64,000 bases of DNA, from NCBI GenBank assembly GCA_033961575.1, contig CM066740.1:15599501-15663500 (forward strand), read 5' to 3'. The position numbers were made by a program, and so were the translations under genes. The first letter of the stretch is position 1. Each line of letters starts with the position of its first letter. Of the stretch, positions 1 to 12,285 are shown piece after piece. Origin of the DNA: Aselliscus stoliczkanus. Lineage: Eukaryota > Chordata > Mammalia > Chiroptera > Hipposideridae. Below the pieces are notes generated by a model. The model searched no databases. It was not told the DNA's origin and saw only the letters and a list, made by a program, of their open reading frames with translations.

Positions 1-37
1 AGCCAGCTCCCAACCACAGCGCCACTTGGCCGGCGCC
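1..37 (-). mobile_element. VES-like SINE, head only, cut by window edge
   Basis: This is the 5' head of a tRNA-derived SINE in reverse orientation. It ends in the gccacttggccggcgcc type of terminus shared by all the SINEs below. The rest lies outside the window, so the subfamily cannot be set. Confidence 0.7.
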
Positions 38-514
38 AATTATTTCTTAATGTCTTCTTGAAACGGTGCTTGGGGCACTTTCATAGGGAGATAATATTGG
101 AAACACAGGCTCCTCAGGACCTCTTAGGAGCCGCCTTATAAAGTCCTAATACAATGGTGACGATCTTGTTCCCTCTCAGTGGGTCCCCACTCTGGGTGGC
201 AGTCCCCGCCCCCTCTGAGCTGAGGGGTAGCTGGGAAGAATTTGGTGGTTAGCAATGTGTTCTGTGCCCAGTGCACACTCCAGCCCTCGCTGTGCAGCTG
301 TGGCCATTTGCATAGGCCTGTACTATTTATGACTCTGCATATTTGCTCAAAAAGAACCATCTCATTTTCTGACTGCAGCTGCCCACACAGGTCTGGCTGC
401 CTCTGGGGTTTTCCAGCAGGCCACCATGCTGCCACCTTACTTCAGAGCATCATCCATGAGATCTGCATGGTGGTTCTTCTCTCATGGTTTAATGCAGTTT
501 CACCTCAGCCCACT
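38..514. other. Unique non-coding DNA
   Basis: I see no recognisable repeat or gene. Short open frames on both strands have no recognisable domain and no splice context. Confidence 0.5.
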
Positions 515-645
515 TATTCATTGAACAATTGCAATGAGCACCTACTGTGTGTCAGACACTGTTCAAGGCCCTGGGATTACTAAGACAAATGAGGTGCAAA
601 TTCCTCCCTGAGAAGCTTGCAGACTGCAAGGGGAGACTAGTGGGT
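515..645 (-). repeat. L2 LINE 3' end fragment
   Basis: It carries the reversed L2 tail pattern (cattgaacaa ... gagcacctactgtgtg ... cagacactgttcaaggccctggga), strongly diverged. It is an old, immobile relic. Confidence 0.6.
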
Positions 646-666
646 GATTTATTACCCAGGTTTTTG

Positions 667-900
667 TCCACTGGTGTTACTTGCTTTTCTTTTTTAAAAA
701 AATATTGTGGTAAAGTACACATAACATAGAACTTAACATCTTAACCATTTCTTTGAGTACCCAGCTCTGTGGTATTGAGTCCATTTACACTGTTGTGCAA
801 CCATTACCATGGTGTTTGTTCTTAATATCTCTTTGCTCCATTCTCTAACCAGAACCTTTGCAGAAACATGCTGCCCTGCAGCCTCCTTTTGTCTTTACAT
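667..900 (-). repeat. L1M 3' UTR fragment
   Basis: It has the typical old mammalian L1 text in reverse orientation: gtggtaaagtacacataacat, then ttgtgcaaccattaccat. Two similar fragments lie at about 24.3 kb and 39.9 kb. Confidence 0.7.
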
Positions 901-2029
901 GCGTTGTCACACTTTACAATGCGACCGCACCTACTCAGTATGGCTTCTAGACTAGACTAGGGCCATCTGTGGTAGGACCATGGGCCACTCGCCTGCTACC
1001 CACTCTCCCTGACCAAGGAGTCCAATACCTTTCCTCAGGTTCCATTTGTCTTTTGGCTGTCAGTACATAGTGTTCGACCCAGCAAAACAGCCGTTTGTCT
1101 CCATCAAGGTGCCTGCTCTGCTACAGAAGCCTTGATTTCATCTCCATCTTCCTTCTTTCTGAACTAGAACCCAGCCAATTCCTGATATCTCCATTTCATG
1201 ATTATCCGGCAGCTGTCATGGTTTATCTTGTGGCATCTCACATATTGATGTCTGGTAGTGTTATCTTTGTTGTATCATAATTTGACTTCTCATGTTGATG
1301 GTGCATGATACTTATTCTTAGAGCTAATAAGCAACCCTGTCCTATTGAATCTGCTAAAATCGAGGTTAGATTTCCTGCCCCCCCAACCCCCCCCCCTTCT
1401 TTTTAGTTAGTTGGCTCATGTGCCAGGCCTGACTTGAGAATCCTCAGACCCATTTCTGGCCCTTCCCTGCTTTGCTCTGTGTTGCAGGAGGCTGACCCCT
1501 GAAGGCTGAATTCCCTAGGAGCCTGTGTCAGCTGGTTTCTGGCTGGGTTCGGTCAATGGAAGGCACTAGAGGCAACTGGATGGTGGGAGGAAGAGAAAAG
1601 CTATAGTGTTTCTCCTCATCCTTCCCTGAATCCATCCATAGGTTCTTCCCTGACAGCATCTGGAGCAGCTCCTCCATGGCTCCAGCCCTCACTGGACAGG
1701 CGCACTGCAGTTCCAGCTTCCACAGGGCAGTTTGGCGTCTGGCTTCTGTTAACACCACCTCTTCCTTTTGTCCCTCCACTCCAGATGTGCTAGTAACTTC
1801 CTGCTGCTGCTGATCTCTGGGTTGCCTCACCAATTCTTAATGGTTACTCAGCTTTGTTGTCTCCTGAGAAACCAAAATACTCAGAATGGTTTCTGTTTCC
1901 TGGTTGGATCATGGTTAATGTGATTATCCGTCCCTTCCTTCTTTTCTCCCTTCCTTCTTTACTTCCTTCCTTCCTGAAAGTGGTAGAAATCATAACGAGA
2001 TTGTTTTTAGATCTTGTGCCACACATTGT
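901..2029. other. Unique DNA with C-rich and CTTCC tracts
   Basis: It is non-coding. It contains a C-rich run at 1379-1397 and a pyrimidine-rich CCTTCC tract at about 1930-1978. No gene signal is seen. Confidence 0.5.
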
Positions 2030-2420
2030 CTCCCCAAGGCAGACTACTGCTCTTTGAATCCTGCATACTTATTTGTCTCTCCAACACCATCAGCAAAATA
2101 TGAATGAAGTAGATGCGTATGGGCCAGTCTGGATAACTATCATTTTTAAACTGCATGTATGGCACCAATACTTGACACTCCATATTCCAAATATACAAGT
2201 GGAATTTTTGGACACAATCCATTTATAAATGACCGACTTGCTGGAACAACAAGAATCACAAGTCTGTTGTTTGGAGAACTGTTAACTAGAAAAATCAGGG
2301 AGATTATCACGCCCTTCCTGCCTGGTTTCATTTCACTTGGGACTGGTATTAAAGGAAGTATATTGTTCACATCACGGATACAGGTTTTTACTGCACCTAT
2401 CTGTTGGGGATGAACTGGAG
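2030..2420. other. Unassigned AT-rich stretch with overlapping open frames
   Basis: Open frames of 71-84 codons lie on both strands over the same 200-250 bp. None shows a known motif. The frames overlap antisense, and there is no poly-A tail or flanking repeat to support a processed pseudogene. It could be an old, unrecognised repeat or a conserved non-coding segment. Confidence 0.3.
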
Positions 2421-3745
2421 CGTGAAAGTCAAAGAAAAGGCAATATTATTTCTTCAAAGGTCCCCATACCTTTTGGAAATGGTACACCTTTTTTTTTTTT
2501 TTTTTAATGTCACTGAATTGTTAGTGTCATCAGTAGCAAATCCAGTTTATGGAACCCCCTCCCCGCCAGGCTGGTAGTCATTCTGTGAAATGCCACTTCC
2601 TTGATAATATGTGATAATATGAGTTACATTGCACCACCCAAAGAGGAGAAGAGAAGTGAAACGTTACACGTACCACTCTTCTACTCAACTATAAGAGCTG
2701 GTGTTCTATTTTCTTCTGAGGATTGATAATTTTCCATCGCACAGCAATTTCTATGTCAGCCTTTGAAAAGAAGCAAAGCAATATAATGACAGGGAAACGA
2801 TAACTTGTAATTGTTGATCTCTTCATAGACAGTGGGATGGGTTACATTCTGACATATTTCCCATAAATATGGATATGGAAGCCTGCCCATCCCAAGAGTC
2901 ATCCATGTGTGTGCCAAAACACAGTTAGGTACTATTTAAGATGTCTGTCTTTCAAAAGTACAGAACCATACCAATTTTTAAAAATTGATTTTTAAAGGTT
3001 ATAATCAAACCTTCTGATTTATTTTTCCTATCCCCCCTCCCAAAAAGAATCACGTCTTACACAGTTGTCCTAGCAGTTAGGGCTTGGAAGAGACAAAACA
3101 CTTTTTGTGCTATGCTGAGGTAGGGCAAACCAACGAGAGGGTGAGAATGCTGCCTAGAGGGTTTATGAAAGGACTTGCATCCCTTGGAAAGTGAGCCTGA
3201 AACTCACACTCCAAGGTAATCTTATGATGATCACAGCAGGAATTTTTGTGGTACTTTTGCATATGTCACTTTCATACCTCATTTTCAGTGTGTTTGAGCA
3301 TGTGGTCCATATGTTTACCCCAAAGCATTTTTGCCTCCAGCTAGAATATGCTCAGAAACGACCTGTGACCTTTTCACATTCACAAGCTCAAAGGACCTAT
3401 ATCTATTCTTCAGTGTATCTGCAAATGTCTGTTCACTTCTGTGTCATTTTCTGTTCTGTTGCCATTTCACAGGAATAGGTTGAAAGTTGCCCTTAAGGTG
3501 ATCTTCATGGCTTCCAGTCAAGTGCAGAAATCCAGTGTAAAGACAGAGGCCAATTGTTGGAAAAGGTCATCGCTGCTTTCATCAGCTGACACGTGAACCG
3601 GTGAACAGTTACCATGTCAATGAAAAAAAAAAAGCCATGGACAAAATCAGCAGCATCCTCAGTTCCGTAGCCTGGGCAGGTTGGGGACCAGCCCTGCTGC
3701 TGGTAAGCAAGAGAAAGTATTTGCTTTGGCTGTAACTGACTTTTA
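2421..3745. other. Unique non-coding DNA
   Basis: No repeat is recognised except a T run near 2489-2505. An open frame of 95 codons (3191-3478, plus) has no domain or hydrophobic pattern that I can name. Confidence 0.45.
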
Positions 3746-3751
3746 TTATTA

Positions 3752-4187
3752 TTATTTTTTTTAAAGATTTTTTTTTATTGGGGAGTTGGGGAAGGGGAAC
3801 AGTGTTGGGGAATTGGGGAAGGGGAACAGACAAGTTGCTGTCCTTTTGTTCTTCAGTCTAGTTGTGGAGGACGTCACTTCACTGGCCCATGTTGGTATTA
3901 TCATTGCGCTCTTCTCGGGTGAGGCAGATTGGTCACCAGCCATCGGACTACCACTCACGCCGGCTGCCAGCCACTCACTGTAGCTTATGGCAGCCCATTG
4001 CAGCCCCACTGCAGCCTATGCCATCACCAGCGACTCACGTAGACCAGCTCCAGGTTGAACTGTTGTTCACCTTCTTAGCTGTAGAGGGCGCAGCGTCACT
4101 GGCCCATGTGGGATCTGAACTGGGACCCTGCTGCTCAGAGCTGGCATCCCAAGTCAGCTCTTAACCAATGCGCCACTCGGCTGGCCC
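3752..4187 (-). mobile_element. Composite VES-like SINE, about 430 bp (type C)
   Basis: Read on the minus strand, it has a tRNA-like head of about 90 bp with a B-box-like gttcagatcccac, then a body of about 300 bp. The tail contains repeated gttccccttccccaa blocks and ends in the caataaaa-type signal. Four near full-length relatives lie at 25.7, 40.7, 41.15 and 62.8 kb. Its 5' side abuts an ATT microsatellite, so target duplications cannot be resolved. Confidence 0.85.
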
Positions 4188-4188
4188 T

Positions 4189-4220
<32 letters not shown>

Positions 4221-4224
4221 CATT
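4188..4224 (+). repeat. (ATT/ATC)n microsatellite
   Basis: An imperfect ATT and ATC run sits immediately next to the SINE head. The same motif at the SINE tail side suggests insertion into, or slippage beside, the target. Confidence 0.8.
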
Positions 4225-7030
4225 AAAATGGGATAAAAATAGGTGGAACAAGAAGGCATGCATGTGTTTATTGAAGGGAAGGAAAGTATACTGGTTGCTG
4301 AAATTTGGGGCTTCATTTTTAAAGACTAACCTATTTTAATGGAAATACTACTTTGAGAGGGGCAATGAGGTCAGAGACAGTGGCAGTTATGATGCTTGCA
4401 GTGCTTGAAGGTCAGCCATCCAAGAATGATGGGCTGTGAAATTGCTGAGCTCTGCCGAGACTGTTCTAGACTCGCACTATCGCTTCATGGCTCTTTCTCT
4501 CAGATGCATCTCACCCTCTTATTCATACCCCAGTAGCATCCCTTAGTGTAACTGAGAGGCCCCGTTTGAGCACAGAGATGCCCACCAGCCCTTCTTTGAC
4601 CAAACAGACTTAAGTAAAGATCTTTGGAAGGACTGGTGACTCAGGTTTCTTTCTATTGCGTTATAGACATCAGTGACAGGAAGTTTACATGAGCCAGCAA
4701 ATTGGAGCCAAGTTGCAGACGTAATTTAAAATGTTTGTAAAACAACACATAAAAATATAGAGATAGAGATGATAGAGATAGAGATACAGATGGAGGTATA
4801 TAAACTCTATATCTCTATATTTAAACTTTATACATATATAAAAATTTTGCCCTCTAGTCACTGGGAGTTTGCAACTGAAAATAATATATGTGTGAGAATT
4901 TGGGGGATGGCATTCCATGTAGTTCTTTTTTGAGTGATTTTCATTTTCTACCATTAAAAAAATATATAATAAAAGGGGATTCAAAGACATCAGTGATTCT
5001 CAAACTGTAGGCCCCAGCCCATCAGCGAATCATTAAATCAATTTAGTGAGTTGTGATCAGCATTTTTTAAAAACGAGTAGAAAATATTAGAGTGTATTAC
5101 ATGTTATATGACTAAATAATGTTTCCAAAAACTTTTATTTCAGTGAAATCTATGTTCATATAGTTGTGTGTATACAGGGTTGAATGTGAAATTTTTTCTT
5201 ACTATGAGGTGAAGACAGGGAAATTCGAAAACACTGAAAGAGGTTATCGCTAGGCTTAAAACCTAACACTCCCTGAAACAGGTGCTCCAAGTGTGTCTCA
5301 TCAAAGTACATGGTTGAGAAATGAGTGGAAAAGCACAAGTAGCTCCCCACTTGTCAGGACAAACCTTTAGCCTACTGTGAAGGGGACTCTCCAGAGAGAG
5401 GACCCACTCCATCCCCATCGGGGGCCAAGACCAGGGAGGGGTGCACCCAGTAGTAGCTGCCTCTCACCCCTTCTCTTGGCTCAGTTCCTTCCCTCTCCTC
5501 TCTGTTGTCTCCCTCCTTCCCAAAAGAGATGCAGGAAGGATAACTGATCAAGGTTCTTTCTGGAGTGGTCTTGAGCACAAGAAGAAAGCATCATGACATT
5601 TTTCTTCTTGTTCTTATTGAAAACCCAGAATATAAGACCATCTCTCAAAAAGTAAGAGATCCCTGAATGGCTGACAGCCGGCAGAGCACGCACTTGAAAG
5701 TCAAGTGCCTTCTCTCTAAAAGTCTTCCTCACACAAAATGTTGACCTGGTTCCATTTGTTCTGGAAGAGATTTGGTCTGTACAGGAAAACTCTCACTATT
5801 GTTAGCAGCTGTATCTCACAAGGGAACTAAACAGCAAAAAAAAAAAAAAAAAAAAAATTTCTGTGCTTGACAGATCCTTCTATTTGGTGGCAGAGGTGTG
5901 GGTCGAGAAGAGGGAAGATGAGTGTCCTCTCTGCCCTAATTTTCTCCTGAAACTTAATAAAAATATATAGTTGGTATCACCCCATCTCTCCCTGTTTTTT
6001 TCTCTCATTTACACAAAGGTGCCATATGGGCTAGCTATAGTCTTGGGTGTATCCTATTGATTGAAAGACTCTGTGATAGGTGCTCTAGTGCGATTTGTTG
6101 AAAGTGTTACTGAAACATAAAGAAGAAAGCAACTGAATGGTGCCTGCTAAGCCAAAAGAAGGTACAAATTCCCGACAGGAGGAGCAGAACACTGGACTAT
6201 CTGGGCTCTGTCTGCGTCCTGCAGAAAGCTTTCTTCCACTGGTCAGAGTGTTGACCTCATTAAGTCTTGCATTCAAATTCCCATCAGTGAGTAGAAATAA
6301 GTCGGAGGCTCCAACTCCAATAATACAACTCATATTTCATAAGCAAAACTGAATCTGAAGCAGAGTTACCCCTGCTGTATAGGTTGGTAAATCAAACACT
6401 TTAGTGTGACACTGACAATATATATGGAGAAATAAAATTATAAAAAGTGAATCATTGTGGAAGAATAAGGGAGGTTGTAATATATTCTCTTTTCTTTCCC
6501 TCTTTCATTTTTTAGAGAAACAAACTTTCTGACTCGTTCAAAACCTTTGGGAATCATATCATATAATTCTGTAGTCAGTATTTTAAAGGATATTACTTAA
6601 AAAGGCACATGTGCTATTCATAAGATCTTTGGTGAAGGTGACTTTTTTTTCCAAAAAGAGAATCAAATTACTTTAAGAAGTATATCAGGTTGTTGGTGAT
6701 TGAGGCATACAAAGAAAGAAAAACATTGAGTTTGATGCTATGACTCCGTATTTTATAGCCTTTAAATAAAAAGCTTTCACATATTTGTCTAACAGATTGT
6801 TTCCTTTCAAAAAAAAAAAAAAGTCCCCACAAAGAATGTCAGGCTACAGTACATATCTGAAAGCAAAAGTCATTTTTTTCCTACTGCATCTAGAGGTGGG
6901 CTCCGAATGTCCTTGATAGTTTTAACACCCATTGGGTAACTGTAACCCTTTACCAGACTTTCAAAAGTATTAGAACAGTTATTTTATGCAAGTTTGTTCT
7001 TTACTCTCTTTGTTTATATAGTCCAATCTA
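4225..7030. other. Unique DNA with AT-rich simple repeats
   Basis: It contains a GATAGA/ATAT-rich tract at about 4757-4850 and a poly-A run at about 5836-5858. It also has several plain AT-rich stretches. No gene or clear transposon is recognised. Confidence 0.45.
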
Positions 7031-7034
7031 GGCA

Positions 7035-7250
7035 CATTTATTCATTCATTCATTCAACAAATATTTATAGAATGCCTGTGATGTGTGTGTGCTGGCCTCT
7101 GGGGACATAGCAGTGAAAGACCGAGTCCCCGCCTTAGGGAGTTTACAGTTTTGAGGAGAGTGGGGAGTGAGACCATTGAGTAAGTATATACTATGTTAGA
7201 TGGTCAGGAGAGTAAGCGGGGTGGGGAGCTCAGAGGGTGATGTTGGGTGT
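7035..7250 (-). repeat. L2 LINE 3' end
   Basis: It starts with the reversed L2 terminus (attcattcattcaacaaat), then the ctctggggacatagcagtga and gggagtttacag motifs in the order seen in L2. Confidence 0.8.
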
Positions 7251-9075
7251 GTGATTTCATGTGATTTTGGGCAGAGTTCTAGAAGAGTGGCTATATCATT
7301 ATTTTATCGCCAAAAAAGAAGACAAAGCTCTTTGGGGCAGAGAGAAACAAGAGGGGAGAAAAACTATAAAAGCCTAGAAATAGGCACTTGTCCAGACCTC
7401 TTAGCCCCAATGGAAATCTGAACAGGAAATGAGGCACCAGATAGTCTGAACATTAGGTAGAGGGCTCTAAGAGCTTAGCAGGGGTGTCTCCTTTTAGAGG
7501 TCTGTGCTGTATGGCCATCCTGAGTCCGTGGAATTTCTAATTCTCCAGGCAAGAGAGGCTTCTGGAAAAACAGGCTCTTCATGTTAGAGCAGGAGAATAG
7601 ATGGGAGGGGCCGGAGCAAAACAAAAGTGAGCAGCTGGGACCTAGCCGCACAGGGCCACCGGACGTGGTGGCATTGCAAGCAAGTGGAGAGAAGACCCTG
7701 CAAGACATCCAGCTTGGCGAACTGATCCTCCAAATCTGTTTTCCCTCGTAGAGAAAACTTCTGAGCACCTGGAGAAAAGGAGAGCAATTCTCTTGGGAAT
7801 GTACTGTTATTTCCACGGGACGCAACATTGAGAGATTTCAAGAGAGTAACAGAATTTCCCAGCGATTTGTCAATGTAGGATACACCTGATGATGCCCTTG
7901 GATATATATATTATAATTTAGGGGGATCATTTTACACTTCTATTTGGCCTTCCCTTCAGATCTTGTGAGGGAGCACCCTTTGAGTGCAAATCAAGTCACG
8001 TGATTGACATAGCTAGTCCAGCTTCTCTACTTCCTCCTCCAGCTTCGAAACAATTGTCTCTATTGAACAGTTCATTTAGAGCACTTTATTTTAAAAAGAA
8101 TCTTTAGGAAGAAAAATCTTACCTATTAGTAGATCTGCTTCAGGGGAGTCAGGAAGAGACAAGCGTTCCTGCTTTCAGGAATAAATCGTTTGTTTTTTCA
8201 CAATCTGTTCAATTAAACTAAACAAACACACCGAATATAGACAGACTTGCTGGGCAGGATTTGGAGCTGCATTTCAGTCCACTTTAAACTCTTCTCCTTG
8301 AGTTGTGACTCTTGTATATGTGTAAACTCCTCGCTGGAAGTTTGGGGGTGGCTGCAAACTCGGGGCTGCATGCTACATCGTTTACTTACACTGTCTGAGT
8401 CATCAGTTCACTTCTGTTGGGTAAGCTGCACAGAGGATGACCACCCTTGAGGGTTTAGCTGTGACACTTGACCCTCTGTGGAACCAGCCATGAGCTCAGC
8501 AGGTGGGTTCACAGATGGGCAGGTCTCCTTTGCTTTATGAGAAACACACATCAGCTGGTCTTGTTCCTTTGATTGATGGCATCATCTCTAATGTGACACG
8601 TACCTAACTTTAAAAATGTCCTAGCTTCTTGGTGGAAGGCAGCTAAAAATGAACTCTTTTAGCCATTGAAAAAGAACGCTCTATGAAACACTATGTCTAA
8701 TGGCAACTCTTGAGTAAGGTTTATCCAATTTTCTTGTTTCTCTTTCTCCTCCTTCATTTTCCATGTGTACTGAGCTTTACCTCAAGTTTATAAACCTGAC
8801 TTGAATGGAATTGGAGCTTCTGATTTCATATCAGGATCAGATTGCGTGGATAATAGTCCTTGTAGAATTCACCTACAGATAGGCCTGCCCTCCTCTCTCT
8901 CTTTCTCTCTCTTTCTCTCTCTCTCTCTTTCCACACACAAACACATACACACAGAGTGCCAAAAAATATATACACATTTTAAGAAAGGAAAAAACCGTAT
9001 TCAAATTGTAATAATACATACTGATAACAAAAGATGAATACAAGTCACATTTGACTCCAGCAATTGCAAGACTGG
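7251..9075. other. Unique non-coding DNA with CT tract
   Basis: A CT-rich microsatellite lies at 8892-8930, followed by CA-rich sequence. Open frames of up to 117 codons (7475-7828, minus) have no recognisable domain. Confidence 0.45.
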
Positions 9076-9096
9076 TTACCATCAGTGTAATTTTAT

Positions 9097-9216
9097 TTTA
9101 TTTTATTTTATTTTTTTTTTTTTTGAGGGCAGTGTCACTGGCCCTCACATGTGGGACCGAACCGGGGCCGCTGGCTTCCCAAGCCAGTGCTTAACCAACC
9201 GCGCCACTCGGCCAGC
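9097..9216 (-). mobile_element. VES-like SINE monomer (type A) with target duplication
   Basis: It is a short tRNA-like monomer in reverse with a poly-T start. It is flanked by a clear target duplication, accatcagtgtaatttta, at about 9078-9095 and again at 9217-9234. Confidence 0.9.
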
Positions 9217-9229
9217 CCACCATCAGTGT

Positions 9230-9292
9230 AATTTTAATACAGTTTTTTTTCTTTCTTAAAATGTGTCTACCTTTTTGTGGCACCCTCTGTGT
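9230..9292. mobile_element. Fragment of small mariner-type element
   Basis: It matches the right end of the element at 34406-34643: a shared run around ctttcttaaaatgtgt, then tggcaccctctgt. The left end is not seen, because the type A SINE cuts into this spot. Confidence 0.55.
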
Positions 9293-9838
9293 GTGTGTGT
9301 ATTCTAAAACATGCTAACGTATGTATTATATACATATATTTACAGATGTATATGTGTATAATATACTACATATTCATACATATAATATATATATATTAGT
9401 TTAAATGCTGTACATTAAGTTTCTAACCAAGCAATAGTCCCTTATAGTTTCTAATGCCTATTTTACTGCCTTTAATTGTAATGTACTTGAATTTTAACAG
9501 CCTGTGAGCATACTTATAATAGTGTCTTAATAGGTGAAACCATAACAAATTACTATTTTCATACGTCAGAAAGGGTCAAATATTGGCAATTGATATGGCA
9601 CACCCTAGTATAATAGCCAGTAATTCTGCAAGTACTCACATGCCTACAGTGTGCATTAGGCCACTGCCGTGGGAGACTAAAAAATGAGACTGTCGTAGTT
9701 CCTCTTGGAGCTTCTAATCCCTACACCACAACTTCAGTACCTGGCAGAAAGGGATTCGTCCGTTAGGGGTGCAGTAGCAACACCCTGATTTGGAGGAGGG
9801 GGTCTGTACTTTCCATGATAACTTCTTACATTGTTGCA
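9293..9838. other. Unique DNA with TA-rich microsatellite
   Basis: TG and TATA-rich simple sequence lies at about 9290-9400. The rest is plain non-coding DNA. Confidence 0.5.
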
Positions 9839-9839
9839 A

Positions 9840-10470
9840 ATGCCTAAAAGTTCACAGAATTCCATCAGGAAGCTCCATCCCCGAAAGCCTTTGGTTCCCC
9901 AGTATCTCATTGGCCCAGTTCAGAGCCCTTAGTTTGGCATTCAAAGTACTTATCTAACATTACTCTTTTTACCTTACATTTATACCTCCATTTTCCCCTG
10001 TTTCTCCTATTCCTTCCTCCTGGAATGTTCTTTCCTCTCCCTTGAAAGGCAGTCAAGTGTAATGGTTAAAAGCATGGACATTGGACTCATATTTCTAGGT
10101 TCAAATCCCAGCTTCCCACTTATTAGGTGTGCAACTCCTGGCAAGTTGTTTGATCTCTGCGTGCCCTCCTGTACAAGACAGATAATATTAATGCAACTTC
10201 ATAGGACTGTGCATGTTAATAAGTTATGCATGGAAAGCACTAGAACAGGGCCTGAGGCAGAGCAGAGTAAGGATGCCATCCATGTTGTTTATTATTACAT
10301 TATTTGCATGTCCAAATCTCAGTTATCTTTCAAGGCTCCAGGCAAGGGCCACCTTTCCCCCAATGCCTCCTCCAGGGTCCCTAGTTGCAGGTTCTCTTTC
10401 CTGTTTTCCACAGCACATCTGTAACTGTTGCCTGACACTTTTAATTTTCATTAGCATCCAAGTCTTAATA
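9840..10470 (+). repeat. L2 LINE 3' half, split by a MIR
   Basis: It has plus-strand L2-like text (cctcctggaatgttctttcc, later caaggctccaggcaagggccacctttc) on both sides of a MIR. The L2 is therefore the older of the two. Confidence 0.55.
10049..10290 (+). repeat. MIR SINE
   Basis: It has a tRNA-like head (aatggttaaaagcatggacat), then ggttcaaatcccagcttc. The conserved MIR core, as gcaagttgtttgatctctg, and the tail leading to agaacagggcctgag follow. Confidence 0.85.
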
Positions 10471-10779
10471 TTGTGTCAAGAACTTCCAAACCTTATAGAG
10501 AGTTTTTATAAAAAATTTATTGGAGCCAAACAGAAGGTATACCTTGGAAGCAATACCTCGAAAGACTGAGACAAATGCTTTTGAGAATAACAGTTTGCTG
10601 TTTTCTTTTGTGCATTTGAGATGAAGGAGGGATTGCAAGGAAGATTCCATGAAGGGAACAAAGAAAGGGAAAGGCGGATGGGGATAGGATTACCTCTTGC
10701 ATGCTTTAGAAGGAGGAGTCTGAAAGGGTGGTCACATATCAGAAGCAGAGGTCTGAAAAGGCATTTCAAAGATGTGTTC

Positions 10780-11760
10780 ACCTAGATGCACAGAAACAAT
10801 CGACAGGGCTGCTTAAGGCAAAGATAAGCCTTTTAGTTATGAAGTTGTTTGCCTGGTACGTGACTACCCACCATGACCCGCCCAGTTAGGAATTTATGAT
10901 CAGATCACCCTGTGAGCTTACTTTCCATAGAACTTTCTTTGTCTACAGCTGCAGTGCAGTTCTGAGCTATTGCAGACTCCACAGGTGAGGGACACCATCC
11001 TCAGTAAAACTGCCCTCACTTCAGGCGCAGGCACTAGCTGCACTGCGGGAGGTTCCCAGGCCTCCTGCACTTCTGACCAACTGGCTGCCAATTCAGGGGT
11101 TCCCACGACCCCTTCAGGTTTGATAATTTGCTAGAAGGACTCACCGAAGTCAGGAAATCACTACGGCTATGATTGCAGTTTTAATATAAAAGACATAAGT
11201 CAGAACCAGCTAAGTGAAGAGACATGTAGGGCAAAGGTCTCAAAGGCAGAGCTTCCTGTGCTCATTGTGGACTCGGGATGCATCACCCTCCAGGCATGCT
11301 GATATGTTCACCAGCCAGGAAGCTAACCCCAGTGTTGGCTGTCCTGTCCAGAATTTTCATTGGAGTTTCAATGAAACATGTTCCAATGAAACATGCAGGC
11401 ATGATTGATTGAATAATTGATCATAGGATTGGACTCAATCTGCAATCCCTCTTCCTTCCCTGGAGAACATGTTAGTATCACCTGGATCAAAGCCTCACCC
11501 CTCTAATCACCTGGTGGTGTCTTTCCATCAAGAGTTATTTCGTTATCGTAAACTCAGATGTGGTCCAGGGGCCCACCATGAATAACAAACACACTCCTAT
11601 CACTTCGAAACTCCCACCCAGGAACTAAGGACAAAGGCCAGACAAATTCTTCATTACAGAATAGCAGCCATATCTGATGCCCCTTTGAATCTCCTCCTGG
11701 TAGTATTATGCTTTGCACATCACAGGCACTCACACTTACTAAAATAATGGGCAAACGTGG
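10780..11760. mobile_element. Old LTR-like (endogenous retrovirus) block, copy 1
   Basis: It shares ordered blocks with 52140-53575: cgtgactacccaccatgac, attagaagga-type spacing, and later aattgattgaa/atcacctggtggt-like segments. The arrangement resembles an ancient retroviral LTR. No gag, pol or env relic is visible. The family is not assigned. Confidence 0.5.
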
Positions 11761-12129
11761 GCTTCACAAAGATAACTTTATGTAGGTGGATTATAGAGAC
11801 CAGTTGAGACTACTGTCACCCAAGACCTGCCATTATTTCGTTGACTCTTTCAATATTCTGTTGCTATGGAAGTTAAAAGTAGTCTTAAATGTGAAGAACC
11901 TTGGCCTCTAGTTCATTCAATAGATTAAAATAAATAGCTTGTAATAATGTTGCAAAGAGGATTGTACTCGATATTGCCATTAATAATACTCTCAGAATCT
12001 TTAAAATTGTTTATCATGATATATTCACAGTATCTTCACCCCATGATATTGGCTATTTGCTTCAGAATAACCCTGGAGAGGATGGGGGAGTACAAATGAG
12101 ATAAGAAAGTTCATGACTTTATAATTATT
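11761..12129. other. Unique AT-rich DNA
   Basis: I see no gene or recognisable repeat. Confidence 0.45.
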
Positions 12130-12285
12130 AAAACTCATGATGGGTAATGGATTTCATTATACCCTTTATATAATTTTTATATCTATTTTACAGAGTATAT
12201 TTACACTATATTCTTTTTCTTTCTGTATATTTGAACATTTTTCATGATAAAAAGTTAAAAAAAATAAATCTTTGTCTCCAAAACT
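12130..12285 (+). repeat. L1M 3' end fragment
   Basis: It ends with tttttcatgataaaaagtta followed by an A-rich tail. This is the common terminus of old L1M elements on the plus strand. Confidence 0.55.

Noticed and set aside
2007..2413. Overlapping 71-84 codon frames on both strands, considered as a processed pseudogene
   Set aside because: No known protein, no poly-A tail and no target duplication.
3609..4164. Several 65-100 codon frames considered as a small gene family because similar peptides recur at 25.7, 40.7, 41.2 and 62.8 kb
   Set aside because: The recurrence is explained by the type C SINE. Frames differ between copies and the peptides are translations of repeat DNA.
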